A DNA stretch of 64,000 nt from JBGPHT01 sp041484525 (GCA_041484525.1 JBGPHT010000022.1:1-64000); one strand, 5' to 3'. Numbered from the stretch's first letter, positions 53,173-61,680 are shown. Numbers and translations are program-made. The notes: generated from the letters alone by a model not told the origin.

Positions 53173-53264
53173 TTCACCGCCGAGACGCCGAGACCGCCGA
53201 GAACACGGGAAACAAACGCAAGGCCAGATTCCGTCCTATTTGCTTCTCGGCGTCTCTCCGGTGA
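53173..53264. repeat. Dispersed palindrome, CCGAGACGCCGAGA family, copy 3
   Basis: Left arm 53173-53202 (TTCACCGCCGAGACGCCGAG...) is a near-identical copy of the other left arms. The right arm (53245-53264, TCTCGGCGTCTCTCCGGTGA) is shortened relative to copies 1 and 2. The arms flank a 42-nt loop. The unit lies between the convergent ends of xseA and the MFS gene, where it may also end transcription. Confidence 0.85.
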
Positions 53265-53274
53265 GTATTTGCTT

Positions 53275-54393
53275 TCAGCGACCCAGGGGCTTCCGCACGC
53301 GGAAGAATACTATTGCCGCCAAAAGCTGGCTGGCGACGCCGAAGGCCACTACGGCCGGGATGGAACGGTCGTAGAGCAGGCCCATCGAAGCGCTGCCCAC
53401 GAACCAGGCCACGCCGTAAATCCCGTTGAAGGCGCCGAACGCGCCGCCTCGTTTTTCCATCGAGACCACCTGCGCGATGCCGGAGCGCAGGCAGCCGTCC
53501 TGCACGCCCATGCCGATCGCCCAGCACGCGACTGCGGCGATGGCGCCGCCCGCGCCGAGCAGGAGTCCGAGCGGCAGCGCCCACAGCGAGATCAGAATTC
53601 CGCAGCCGAGCACCGCCACTCCGAAGCGGTCGAATAGCCTGCCTGAGACCACCGCCACCAGGCCGTCGACAGCCATGGCGGCTGAATAGACCAGCGGAAT
53701 GGCCGCCGGTTTCACCAGCGCGGATTTCTGAAAGTGGTAGGCGAGCAGCGGAAAATCGATGAACCCGCAGGCCAACAGCCCGGCCGCGGCCACGTAAATC
53801 CAGAACACTTTCGGCAACGGTTGCGCGTCGGGCGCGGCGGGCGGCGCAGCCTCGACCGGGTTCACCACGCGCGCCGCCAGCAGGGCCGTCAGGCACAGCA
53901 CCGCCGGAATAGCCATCCACAAAAAAGCGGGGGCGAACTGCCTGGACCGGGCCACGGAGGCGGCGATGAGCAGCGGCCCGATCACCGCGCCCGCCTGGTC
54001 GAGCGCGGCATGCAGTCCGAAGCCCCATCCATGTCCGACCACGCCGGTGGCTCCCGAGAGCAGGACGTCCCGCGCCGGTCCGCGCAGCGCTTTTCCGGTG
54101 CGCTCCATCACCACCAGCAGCGCCGCCATCTGCCAGTTTCCGGCGAACGCCAGCGCGGGCACGGCGATGACATTCACGGCATAACCAGCGATGGTGAGGG
54201 TCCAGTAGGCGTGCGTGCGGTCGGCCAGACGGCCGGAAAAAAGCCGCAGCCCGGCCGCCAGCATCTCGCCCAGGCCCGCCACGATCCCGACTTCAGTAGC
54301 GCTGGCGCCGAGGCTCTGCAGAAACGGGCCGATGATGCTGTGCGCACCCTCGTACGTCATGTCCGCAAATAGGCTGACGATCCCGAGGCACAC
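53275..54393 (-). CDS. MFS transporter
   Basis: The 372-residue membrane protein has about 12 helices. Typical MFS motifs are GRLADRTHAYWTLTIAGYAV (motif A after helix 2), ALRGPARDVLLSGATG and GRLFDRFGVAVLGCGILISL (second motif A). The N-terminus CLGIVSLFADMTYEGAHSI matches a family of predicted exporters annotated in many soil bacteria. The first start is a GTG (54393), since no ATG lies between it and an upstream in-frame stop. It lies 46 bp after the HDAC-like gene in the que-HDAC-MFS run. Substrate unknown. Confidence 0.82.
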   Translation of the reverse strand: MCLGIVSLFADMTYEGAHSIIGPFLQSLGASATEVGIVAGLGEMLAAGLRLFSGRLADRTHAYWTLTIAGYAVNVIAVPALAFAGNWQMAALLVVMERTGKALRGPARDVLLSGATGVVGHGWGFGLHAALDQAGAVIGPLLIAASVARSRQFAPAFLWMAIPAVLCLTALLAARVVNPVEAAPPAAPDAQPLPKVFWIYVAAAGLLACGFIDFPLLAYHFQKSALVKPAAIPLVYSAAMAVDGLVAVVSGRLFDRFGVAVLGCGILISLWALPLGLLLGAGGAIAAVACWAIGMGVQDGCLRSGIAQVVSMEKRGGAFGAFNGIYGVAWFVGSASMGLLYDRSIPAVVAFGVASQLLAAIVFFRVRKPLGR

Positions 54394-54439
54394 GATGAAC
54401 TTGATGGCGGCGGCGCGCGCCTGCCCGGGCTGCTTACGG

Positions 54440-55381
54440 TCAGGAGGCAGAGAGTTCCCTCACGTGCGCGGCCGCAGCCGAGGCTAGGCCGCCGAGGGTG
54501 TATCCGCCTTCGAGCATCGAGACCACGCGCCCGCCGGCGTGACGGTCGGCGATCTCCATCACGGCGCGCGTGAGGTCGGCGAAATCCTGGTCGGTGAGGG
54601 TGAATCGGCCCAGCAGGTCGCCGGCGCGCGAATCGAAACCGGCGGAGATCAGCACCAGGTCGGGGCGGAATTTCTCGGCGGCGGGGATGAGCGAGTGGCG
54701 CACGGCGCCCATGATCTGGGTGCGCCCGGAGCCGGCCGGAAAAGGAAAGTTCATGGTGGCGCCTTCGCCGGCGCCCACGCCGGTTTCGTCGGCGCGCCCC
54801 GTGCCGGGGTAGAGCGGCCACTGGTGGGTGCTGAAGAAAAAGACTGATGGGTCGGCGTAAAAAATATCCTGCGTGCCGTTGCCGTGGTGCACGTCCCAGT
54901 CCACGATCAGCACGCGCTCGAGGCCGTGGCGGCGCTGCGCGTGGCGCGCCGCGATGGCGACGTTATTGAACAGGCAGAAGCCCATGCCGCGCCGGGCGGT
55001 GGCGTGGTGGCCGGGCGGCCGCACCACGCAAAAAGCGTTGCGCGCCTGGCCGGCGACCACCGCGTCCACGGCGTTGAGAACGCCGCCCACGGCCTGCGAC
55101 GCTACGTCCCACGAATTTGGCGTGATGTCGGTGTCGCCGGTGATCAGGAACGGGCGGCCGGCGTCAACGTCCTCGCGCGCCATGCGCAGGTAATCGGCCG
55201 TGTGGCACAGCAGCAGCTCGTCCTCAGTGGCGGCGCGCGGATCGACGCGGCCCAGGCGGTCGAGGAGGCCGGCTTCGCGCAGACCGTCGACGACGGCGTC
55301 GAAACGCTCGGGGCACTCGATATGGTCGCGTCCCACGAGGTGCTCGCGATAGATCGGATCGGCCAACAGCACTGTGCTCAT
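54440..55381 (-). CDS. Histone-deacetylase-family (AcuC/HDAC-like) hydrolase
   Basis: The 313-residue protein is a class-II-like HDAC fold with VVRPPGHHATARRGMGFCLF-NNVAIAA (catalytic HH pair), LIVDWDVHHGNGTQDIFYAD (zinc Asp and His), LVLISAGFDSRAGDLLG (second zinc Asp) and MLEGGYTLGGLA (transition-state Tyr). Bacterial members deacetylate acetyl-lysine, acetylpolyamines or small amides. The substrate is not predictable here. It begins directly at the end of queE, so it is probably co-transcribed with queC and queE. Confidence 0.88.
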   Translation of the reverse strand: MSTVLLADPIYREHLVGRDHIECPERFDAVVDGLREAGLLDRLGRVDPRAATEDELLLCHTADYLRMAREDVDAGRPFLITGDTDITPNSWDVASQAVGGVLNAVDAVVAGQARNAFCVVRPPGHHATARRGMGFCLFNNVAIAARHAQRRHGLERVLIVDWDVHHGNGTQDIFYADPSVFFFSTHQWPLYPGTGRADETGVGAGEGATMNFPFPAGSGRTQIMGAVRHSLIPAAEKFRPDLVLISAGFDSRAGDLLGRFTLTDQDFADLTRAVMEIADRHAGGRVVSMLEGGYTLGGLASAAAAHVRELSAS

Positions 55382-56053
55382 TCAGACTCCTCGTCGATTG
55401 CCGTACAGTTCCACGTGCAGGCGCGGGCTGAAGCGGAACCCTTCGGCTTTGCAAATCTCCGCCAGCCAGATACCACGCTGGCGCAGGCGTTCGACGTCGA
55501 TGCCCTCCGGCATCAGGATGACGCGGTCGCGGGCGGCGCGCAACGCCTGCACCAGCGGGCGCACTTCGTCCATGTCGGCCGGGTCGCGGATGACGAACTT
55601 CAATTGATACGCATACCGGTCCATCAATTCCCGCAACTTCTCCGGCTGGATGCGGAGCCGCTCGTGCTGCGCCATCCAGGGGCCCTCGGGCGTGGAGTTG
55701 GCGAGCTTGGGGCTGATGCTCATCAGATCGCAGGCGACCGGCTGGACGACGGTGCCGGCGGTCTCGATAGTGATGTGAAGGTCGAGCGCGCGCAGGCGTT
55801 CGGTGAGCGGGACGATCTCGGGCGCGATCATGGGCTCGCCGCCGGTGACGACCACGTGCCGCGCGGGGTGGGTCTTGACCTCGTCCACGATCTGTTCGAG
55901 CGTAAAGTCCGAGCCCTCCGGTTGCCACGAAGTGTAAGGCGTGTCGCACCAGGAACACCGCAGGTTGCAGCCGCTGGTGCGGATGAACACCGACGGCACG
56001 CCCACCAGCGAGCCTTCGCCCTGCACCGAATAGAACAGCTCAGCGATCTTCAA
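55382..56053 (-). CDS. queE: 7-carboxy-7-deazaguanine synthase QueE
   Basis: The 223-residue radical-SAM enzyme carries the CxxxCxxC cluster SGCNLRCSWCDTPYTSW. SAM-binding VVVTGGEPMIAPEIVPLTER and the later ISPKLANSTPEGPWM follow. It converts 6-carboxytetrahydropterin to CDG in preQ0/queuosine synthesis. The first residues (MKIAELFYSVQGEGSLVGVP) are characteristic. Its start overlaps the queC stop by 14 bp. queD and queF are not in the window. Confidence 0.95.
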   Translation of the reverse strand: MKIAELFYSVQGEGSLVGVPSVFIRTSGCNLRCSWCDTPYTSWQPEGSDFTLEQIVDEVKTHPARHVVVTGGEPMIAPEIVPLTERLRALDLHITIETAGTVVQPVACDLMSISPKLANSTPEGPWMAQHERLRIQPEKLRELMDRYAYQLKFVIRDPADMDEVRPLVQALRAARDRVILMPEGIDVERLRQRGIWLAEICKAEGFRFSPRLHVELYGNRRGV

Positions 56054-56714
56054 TTCCGGCCTCGGAGAATCCTTTGGCGCGCAGCAGACAAGCGTCGCAC
56101 TGCCCGCAGGGACGGCCTTGCGGGCCGGGGTCGTAGCAACTGAAGGTCAGGGAGAAATCGATCCCCAAATCGCGCGCCAGCGTGACGATCTGCGCCTTCG
56201 TCAAGTAGAGAAGCGGCGTGTGGATCTTGAGGTGCGTATGTCCCTCGACCCCCGCGCGGGTGGCGAGGTTGGCCATGCGCTCGAAGGCTTCGATGTACTC
56301 CGGCCGGCAGTCGGGGTAGCCCGAATAATCGAGCGCGTTGACTCCGATGAAGAGGTCCGCGCTGGCGAGCACCTCCGCCCAGGCCAGCGCCATCGACAGA
56401 AAGATGGTGTTGCGCGCCGGGACGTAGGTGACGGGGATGCCGTGCGCCATGTCGCCGGCGGAACGGCCCTTGGGAACGTCGATCTCGTCCGTGAGCGCCG
56501 ACCCGCCGAACGCATCCAGGCCGATTTTCGCGACCATGTGTCGCTCGGCGCCGAGGGCTTCGGCGACGCGCGACGCGGCCTCGAGTTCGACCTTGTGGCG
56601 CTGGCCATAGTCGAACGAGAGCGCGTAGCAGGCGTAGCCCTCCCGCCGCGCCACGGCGAGGCAGGTGGAGGAATCGAGGCCGCCGCTCAAGAGACAAACT
56701 GCTCGCTTCATCAA
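56040..56714 (-). CDS. queC: 7-cyano-7-deazaguanine synthase QueC
   Basis: The 224-residue ATP-dependent ligase has the PP-loop VCLLSGGLDSSTCLAVARRE. YALSFDYGQRHKVELEAASR and VPARNTIFLSMALAWAEVL follow. The C-terminal zinc site is SCYDPGPQGRPCGQCDACLL (four Cys). It turns CDG into preQ0, the precursor of queuosine and other 7-deazaguanines. It is the first gene of the queC-queE-HDAC-MFS run, divergent from the GT4 gene at 56804. Confidence 0.95.
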   Translation of the reverse strand: MMKRAVCLLSGGLDSSTCLAVARREGYACYALSFDYGQRHKVELEAASRVAEALGAERHMVAKIGLDAFGGSALTDEIDVPKGRSAGDMAHGIPVTYVPARNTIFLSMALAWAEVLASADLFIGVNALDYSGYPDCRPEYIEAFERMANLATRAGVEGHTHLKIHTPLLYLTKAQIVTLARDLGIDFSLTFSCYDPGPQGRPCGQCDACLLRAKGFSEAGIEDR

Positions 56715-56803
56715 TATATTTCAAGTGTAGCGCCCGTGCTCGAATACCCGGCGCCAGGCCGCTATCATATAGTGATACGCGTGCCCTAACGGCGCAGGAC
56801 CCC

Positions 56804-57868
56804 GTGCGCATCCGTTTTCTCACCTCCACTCCGCTCGACATCCGCCGCGGCAGCGGTACGTTCGTGGGGATCCACGTGCTGGCGCGGGCCCTCGAGTCAC
56901 TGGGCCACGAAGTGGCGTTCGAGACGCCGCGGCACCGGCTCCCGATCTACACTCTGCAGCGGATCCTCTTCAACCGTTCCCTGCGCCCTTCCACCGATTT
57001 CGACCTGACCGTCGGCTTCGACCTCGACGGGTATCGCATCGCGGGCAGCGGCGGCGCGCACGTGGCGTCGCTCAAGGGCGTGATCGCCGACGAGGTCCGC
57101 TTCGAGAGCGGACTAACGCGCTTCACCATGTCGATGCAAGCCGCGCGCGAGCGGCTGCACGTCGAGCGCGCCGGGCGCGTCATCGTCACCAGCCGTTATT
57201 CGGGAGAGCGCGCGCAGGAGTTCTACGCGCTCGATCGCTTCCCTGCTGTCGTGCCGGAGCCGATCGACCTGGGCGAGTGGCGCAAGCTGCTGCAACAGCA
57301 CCCGGCGCAATCGTCGCGATTTACGCTGCTGTTCGTGGGCAGGTTCTATCGCCGCAAGCGCGTGGACGTGCTGCTCGCGAGTGCCGCGGCGCTGCGCGGC
57401 CGCATCCCCGATCTCGAGGTGCGGATCGTCGGCGACGGGCCGTGCGGTCCCGTGCTGCGGCGGCTCGCGCGCGATCTCGGCCTCGAGAACACGGTGGTGT
57501 GGCTGGGCGATGTCTCGCGCGCCGAGCTGGTCTCGGAATACAATCGCGCGGACATCTTCTGCCTGCCGAGCGTGCAGGAGGGATTCGGGATCGTGCTGCT
57601 CGAAGCTATGGCGGCAGGAAAGGCCATCGTGGCGTCGCGCGCCGCCGCCATTCCAGAAGTGGCGCCGCATGCGACCCTGGTGGAACCGGACGATCCCCAG
57701 GCCCTCGCGACGGGAATCGAATCGCTCTACTGCGCGCCCGAGAGCCGCGCGGCGCAGGGCCGGACCGGCGCGCATTGGGTGGAGCAGTTCGACGCGCCCA
57801 AGATCGCGCGCTTGTTTTTGGAGGCGGCGAGCGGCGCCGCGGCGCGGGCTACTTATACTTCAGCGTGA
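56804..57868 (+). CDS. GT4-family glycosyltransferase
   Basis: The 354-residue GT-B enzyme starts from GTG: RIRFLTSTPLDIRRGSGTFV. The donor half shows FTLLFVGRFYRRKRVDVLLA, NTVVWLGDVSRAELVSEYNR and LPSVQEGFGIVLLEAMAAGK with the E-x7-E motif. Members of this class include mannosyl- and glucosyltransferases of glycolipids. No other glycan genes adjoin. The 3' end overlaps the end of the convergent anti-sigma gene by 20 bp (57849-57868). Confidence 0.83.
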   Translation: MRIRFLTSTPLDIRRGSGTFVGIHVLARALESLGHEVAFETPRHRLPIYTLQRILFNRSLRPSTDFDLTVGFDLDGYRIAGSGGAHVASLKGVIADEVRFESGLTRFTMSMQAARERLHVERAGRVIVTSRYSGERAQEFYALDRFPAVVPEPIDLGEWRKLLQQHPAQSSRFTLLFVGRFYRRKRVDVLLASAAALRGRIPDLEVRIVGDGPCGPVLRRLARDLGLENTVVWLGDVSRAELVSEYNRADIFCLPSVQEGFGIVLLEAMAAGKAIVASRAAAIPEVAPHATLVEPDDPQALATGIESLYCAPESRAAQGRTGAHWVEQFDAPKIARLFLEAASGAAARATYTSA

Positions 57869-59153
57869 TGGGTTTCGCGATCTGCTGGGCGGTGGGGTTC
57901 GCCGTCTTGCTCGCGACATACGTGGCTTTCTCGTCGCGATCGGTAAAGGAGGCCTGGTCGAGCCGCCGCTGATCCGCGACGTTCATATAGCCACCCACGC
58001 CGGCCTGGCGTGTGAACTGCACCAGGAACTCGCGGGTTCCCGATCTGCCCGGAGGCGGGAGCTCGACTTCGAATGGGATCATGCGTGAGGCCGGCCCGGT
58101 CTTGACCAAGCCGGCCGCGCCGCCCTTGACGTTGACGTTCTCGAGAACAGTGAGGACCCCGCTGTCATTCGGCGTCACGCGCAGCTTGACGGTATCGTTT
58201 CCATTCAGGTTCTCGGGGTCGGTGTTGATGAAAGCGCCGCTCGGCAGTTTGCGCAATACATCGATACGCACGCCGAGGTTGGCGGCTGCGGGGCTGTTTA
58301 GCATCTTGGCAGCGCCCGGGAGGACTCCGCTGACGGCACCCATCGACCGGGCGCGCTCCGGCGCCGCGGACTTCTGCTTATCCGCGGAGGCCTCGGCCAG
58401 CACATTCGCAGCCTGATCCTTCAGCGCGCCCGTAAGTTGAGTCCCGTAGAACATCGAGCGAGCGTTCTGGAAATTCGCCGCCGATTGTGCGGGGGCTGCT
58501 TGTGCCAGGGCGTCTTGCGTCTGCTGGGCTTGTTGAGAAGGGGCAGGACCCTGAGGCGCTTGCAGCACCTGGATCTGTTGCGTTTGACGGCCCGAGACCG
58601 GTGGGGCAATCACGGGGGCCGCGGCTGGCACAGGCGGCGCAGCCGACTCCGTCGCGACCTTGGACAACTGCTCGACGTCAGCTTCCTTCTTTGCGCGCAG
58701 CTCTGCTGGTAGATCGGCTTTGCGTGCCAAAGCGGACGAACCGCTCCCTGACGTTCGCGGCTCTGCGGGACGGGTCGGAGTCGTTTCCGGCACGGCTGCC
58801 GGAACTTCAGTAAGCGGTGGCGGAGTGGTCTTGAACTCGGCTGTCAGAACCGGACGCGTCGCGGGCTGGCGCATCACAATCACACCCGTCACCAACCCTG
58901 CCAGCGCCACCGCGGCTCCGGCCTGCACCTGCCAGCGCTGCCACCATCGCACGTGCGGTCGATCCAGCGCGGCCAGCAATTCGGCGCGCGCCGCCGGGTC
59001 GCCGAGCAGATCGTGCAGCGGCTGCTCCTTCGCGATGAGGTCAAAAATCTCCTGGTCGTCGAGCGCCGCCTCGAACAGCGCCTGCTGCTCCTCGGGCGTC
59101 AGCGTACCGGTAGCGTATCCGCCCAACAGCTTTTGGATGTCTTCCCGGTTCAT
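57849..59153 (-). CDS. Anti-sigma-factor-like single-pass membrane protein
   Basis: The 434-residue protein starts MNREDIQKLLGGYATGTLTP, an acidic N-terminal helix bundle (EEQQALFEAALDDQEIFDLI). One membrane helix (WQVQAGAAVALAGLVTGVIV, near 95-113) is followed by a large Pro/Gln/Ala-rich extracytoplasmic part with low-complexity stretches (APSQQAQQTQDALAQAAPAQ). A C-terminal beta domain contains VKLRVTPNDSGVLTVLENVN. It lacks a ZAS HxxxCxxC motif. Its ATG overlaps the sigma stop (ATGA, 59150-59153), the usual arrangement for a sigma/anti-sigma pair. The role is inferred from this position. Confidence 0.7.
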   Translation of the reverse strand: MNREDIQKLLGGYATGTLTPEEQQALFEAALDDQEIFDLIAKEQPLHDLLGDPAARAELLAALDRPHVRWWQRWQVQAGAAVALAGLVTGVIVMRQPATRPVLTAEFKTTPPPLTEVPAAVPETTPTRPAEPRTSGSGSSALARKADLPAELRAKKEADVEQLSKVATESAAPPVPAAAPVIAPPVSGRQTQQIQVLQAPQGPAPSQQAQQTQDALAQAAPAQSAANFQNARSMFYGTQLTGALKDQAANVLAEASADKQKSAAPERARSMGAVSGVLPGAAKMLNSPAAANLGVRIDVLRKLPSGAFINTDPENLNGNDTVKLRVTPNDSGVLTVLENVNVKGGAAGLVKTGPASRMIPFEVELPPPGRSGTREFLVQFTRQAGVGGYMNVADQRRLDQASFTDRDEKATYVASKTANPTAQQIAKPITLKYK

Positions 59154-59659
59154 CGCTTTCCCTTTTCCCAATCGCCGCCCATCAGGTCCAGCAGATTCTT
59201 GCGGCAGCGGTGGTCCCACGTGTAGACCGTGTTGATGGCGCCGGCGCCCATGATCTTCTGGATCTCCGGAAACGTCTTCCCCTGCAGCTTGAGGCGCATC
59301 AGGTCGCGGCAGCGGTCCCCCAGTTGTTCCATGGCGCGCGCCAGGCGCTCCAGCATCTGCTTCCGTTCCACATAGTCCGCCGGGTTGGAATCGAGGTCCG
59401 GCAGCGGGATGTCGGTGATCGAAACCTGGCTGTACTCGCCGTGCCGCACCGCCTTGCGGCGGAAGCTCATGATCTTGAAGCGCATGATCTGGAGCGACAG
59501 GGGCAGCAGGTCTTCCGGACGCTCCAGTTGCGCATACTTTTCATGCAGCAGCATGAGCACCTCCTGCGCCAGATCTTCGGCGACATCCCTCGATATATGA
59601 GATGCCGCGAACCTTACAATCCTTTCACGAAGCTTGGCGAGGACTTCTTCGCGGGCCAC
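59150..59659 (-). CDS. ECF-type RNA polymerase sigma factor
   Basis: The 169-residue protein has region 2 (VLAKLRERIVRFAASHISRD-VAEDLAQEVLMLLHEKYAQL; DLAQEV is the core) and region 4 (RARAMEQLGDRCRDLMRLKL-like, then GKTFPEIQKIMGAGAINTVY-TWDHRCRKNLLDLM). The region 4 helix-turn-helix has an unusual GAGAINTVYTW turn in place of the common 'S.gTVksrl'. It directs RNA polymerase to a small regulon. It is paired with the anti-sigma-like gene. No -35/-10 autoregulated promoter was recognised upstream. Confidence 0.85.
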   Translation of the reverse strand: MAREEVLAKLRERIVRFAASHISRDVAEDLAQEVLMLLHEKYAQLERPEDLLPLSLQIMRFKIMSFRRKAVRHGEYSQVSITDIPLPDLDSNPADYVERKQMLERLARAMEQLGDRCRDLMRLKLQGKTFPEIQKIMGAGAINTVYTWDHRCRKNLLDLMGGDWEKGKR

Positions 59660-59727
59660 GGATCACCGTTCTGAGTAAAGCATAACAAGCTTTTAGCGTG
59701 CAGCCCCTTGCCTGCTACAATTCGGCT

Positions 59728-61149
59728 GTGCCCCGCGTCCTGATGGTCTCTTCGGAGGCTGCGCCGTTGGCGAAAACCGGCGGTCTGGCCGACGTTGTAG
59801 GCGCGCTCCCTGCCGCACTCCGCTCCCTTGGAGACGATGTCGCCGTCGTCATTCCACGCTACGGGTCGATCGACCTCAAAGGCGCGCGGCGGGTATGGGA
59901 CGGCATGGCGATTCACCTCGGCCTGGAACGCTACGACGTCGCGATCTATCAGGCCGCCGAAGAATATCCGCTCTATCTGGTCGATTGCCCGCCGCTTTTC
60001 GAGCGCAAGGGATTCTACGGCGAAGCCGGCCTGGACTATCCGGACAACCATATTCGTTTCGCCGTGTTCTCTCGTGCGGCGCTCGAAGTGGCGCGAGTCC
60101 TGTTCCGAACTGAAATCTTTCACTGCCACGATTGGCAGTCGGGCCTGGTCCCCGCCTGGCTGCGCACCACCTTCGCCAGCGATCCGACCTTCCTCGGCGC
60201 CAAGACACTGTTCACGATTCATAACCTCGGTTACCAGGGGCTGTTCCCCAAAACCGCCCTCGCCGAGGTGGCGCTCGACCCCGGCGTTTTCCGTCCGGAC
60301 GGCCTGGAGTTCTTCGGACGCGTCAGTTATATCAAGGGCGGAATCGCGTTTGCGGACGCGCTGACCACCGTGAGCCCGACCTATGCGCGTGAGATTCAGA
60401 CGCCCGAGTATGGTTTCGGCCTGGATGGCATCCTGCGCGCGCGGGCCGGCGCGCTCACCGGGATACTCAACGGCGTCGACTACCGGGAGTGGAGTCCGGA
60501 TGTGGATCCGTTTCTGCCGGCGCGCTACTCCGCGGACGATCTCAGCGGGAAGCGAATTTGCAAAGAGCAGTTGCTCGCCGAGTTTGGCCTGCCCGCGGCT
60601 GCGATCGACCGGCCGCTGCTCGGAATCGTGTCCCGCTTCACCCGGCAGAAGGGCACCGGCCTGATCGCCGAAGTGGCCGGCGAGATGGTCGACGAAGATG
60701 TCTACCTGGTGGGGCTCGGCACCGGCGATCCGGAATATGAGACCTTCTTCCACCGCATGGCCGCCGACTACCCCGGCCGCATCGCGGTGCGCATCGGGTT
60801 CGACAACGCGCTGGCCCACCGGGTGGAGGGCGGAGCCGACATGTTCCTGATGCCCAGCCACTACGAGCCGTGCGGCCTGAACCAGATCTATAGCCTGCGT
60901 TATGGCACGGTACCGGTGGTACGCGCGACCGGCGGGCTGGATGATACCATCGATGAAGGCACGGGATTCAAATTTAGCGAATACTCCGGCCAGGCCCTTT
61001 TGGGCGCGGTTCGCGCCGCCGTCCGGGCATATTCCGACCGGAGCGGCTGGCGGGAAATGATGCGTCGCGGCATGGAGAAGGATTTTTCATGGAAAAGATC
61101 GGCAGCGGCGTATTCGGCACTTTACCGGCAACTAATGACGCGGGTCTGA
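59728..61149 (+). CDS. glgA: Glycogen synthase GlgA
   Basis: The 473-residue GT5 enzyme transfers glucose from ADP-glucose to glycogen. Visible motifs are the N-terminal KTGGLADVVGALPAALRSLG (ADP-Glc loop), IFHCHDWQSGLVPAWLR and TLFTIHNLGYQGLFP. The donor half has LLGIVSRFTRQKGTGLIAEV, FLMPSHYEPCGLNQIYSLRY (E-x7 motif) and GTVPVVRATGGLDDTI. The start is taken at GTG 59728 because PRVLMVSSEAAPLAKTGG is the family N-terminus; a GTG 10 codons upstream is possible. It complements the glgX/treZ/GDE operon at 22801-28847. Confidence 0.93.
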   Translation: MPRVLMVSSEAAPLAKTGGLADVVGALPAALRSLGDDVAVVIPRYGSIDLKGARRVWDGMAIHLGLERYDVAIYQAAEEYPLYLVDCPPLFERKGFYGEAGLDYPDNHIRFAVFSRAALEVARVLFRTEIFHCHDWQSGLVPAWLRTTFASDPTFLGAKTLFTIHNLGYQGLFPKTALAEVALDPGVFRPDGLEFFGRVSYIKGGIAFADALTTVSPTYAREIQTPEYGFGLDGILRARAGALTGILNGVDYREWSPDVDPFLPARYSADDLSGKRICKEQLLAEFGLPAAAIDRPLLGIVSRFTRQKGTGLIAEVAGEMVDEDVYLVGLGTGDPEYETFFHRMAADYPGRIAVRIGFDNALAHRVEGGADMFLMPSHYEPCGLNQIYSLRYGTVPVVRATGGLDDTIDEGTGFKFSEYSGQALLGAVRAAVRAYSDRSGWREMMRRGMEKDFSWKRSAAAYSALYRQLMTRV

Positions 61150-61190
61150 ATCCTTTTGACCCTTCGAGATTCTAATATTTAGGAGAAGAA

Positions 61191-61550
61191 ATGGCAGGTC
61201 CGAACACGTTAACCTTTACCGATGCGGCCTTCGACCAGGAGGTGCTGCGGTCGGAAGTTCCGGTTTTGGTGGACTTCTGGGCCGAATGGTGCGGCCCTTG
61301 CCGGCAGATGGGGCCGACGATCGATGTCGTCGCATCCGAGTACGCCGGCAAAGTGAAAGTAGGCAAGTTGGACGTGGATTCCAACGGCAACACGGCCATG
61401 CGGTATAACATCCGCGGTATTCCGACACTATTGCTGTTTAAGGGCGGCAACGTGGTGGAGCAGCGCGTCGGCGCAGTCGGCAAGTCCGAAGTGCTGAAGA
61501 TGCTGGAGGCCCACGTCGTAAGTGCGGCGCCGGTAGAGCCGCGACCGTAA
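61191..61550 (+). CDS. trxA: Thioredoxin
   Basis: The 119-residue protein has the thioredoxin fold with active site VDFWAEWCGPCRQMGPTIDV. VKVGKLDVDSNGNTAMRYNI-RGIPTLLLFKGG (cis-Pro in GIPT) follows. It reduces protein disulfides in the cytoplasm. An AGGAGA ribosome-binding site lies 4 bp before the ATG. It follows glgA by 41 bp and is followed by a rho-independent terminator at 61581-61611. Confidence 0.95.
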   Translation: MAGPNTLTFTDAAFDQEVLRSEVPVLVDFWAEWCGPCRQMGPTIDVVASEYAGKVKVGKLDVDSNGNTAMRYNIRGIPTLLLFKGGNVVEQRVGAVGKSEVLKMLEAHVVSAAPVEPRP

Positions 61551-61580
61551 GCAACGTTTGCGAAAGGAATTGAAGCATTG

Positions 61581-61611
61581 AAGCCGGGGATTCCGAAAGG
61601 GTCCCCGGTTT
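61581..61611 (+). terminator. Rho-independent terminator of trxA
   Basis: AAGCCGGGGA (61581-61590) and TCCCCGGTTT (61602-61611) form a GC-rich stem with one G-T wobble, an 11-nt loop and a following T-rich tract (TTTCTTATTTG). The IS1595 element at 61621 inserted just after this tract. Confidence 0.8.
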
Positions 61612-61612
61612 C

Positions 61613-61620
61613 TTATTTGA
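61613..61620. repeat. Target-site duplication of the IS1595 element, left copy
   Basis: TTATTTGA at 61613-61620 directly abuts the left end of the element. The right copy, TTATTTGG at 63894-63901, differs only at the last base. IS1595-family elements generate 8-bp duplications. Confidence 0.7.
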
Positions 61621-61680
61621 GGCCAAAATTACTTGACTCACCCAGCGACTAGGGGTACTATCGATACATTGGAAGACGCT

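Noticed and set aside
42778..53264. Repeated CCGAGA units as a CRISPR array
   Set aside because: Copies are 5 kb apart, are palindromic with variable loops, and no cas gene or regularly spaced spacer is present.
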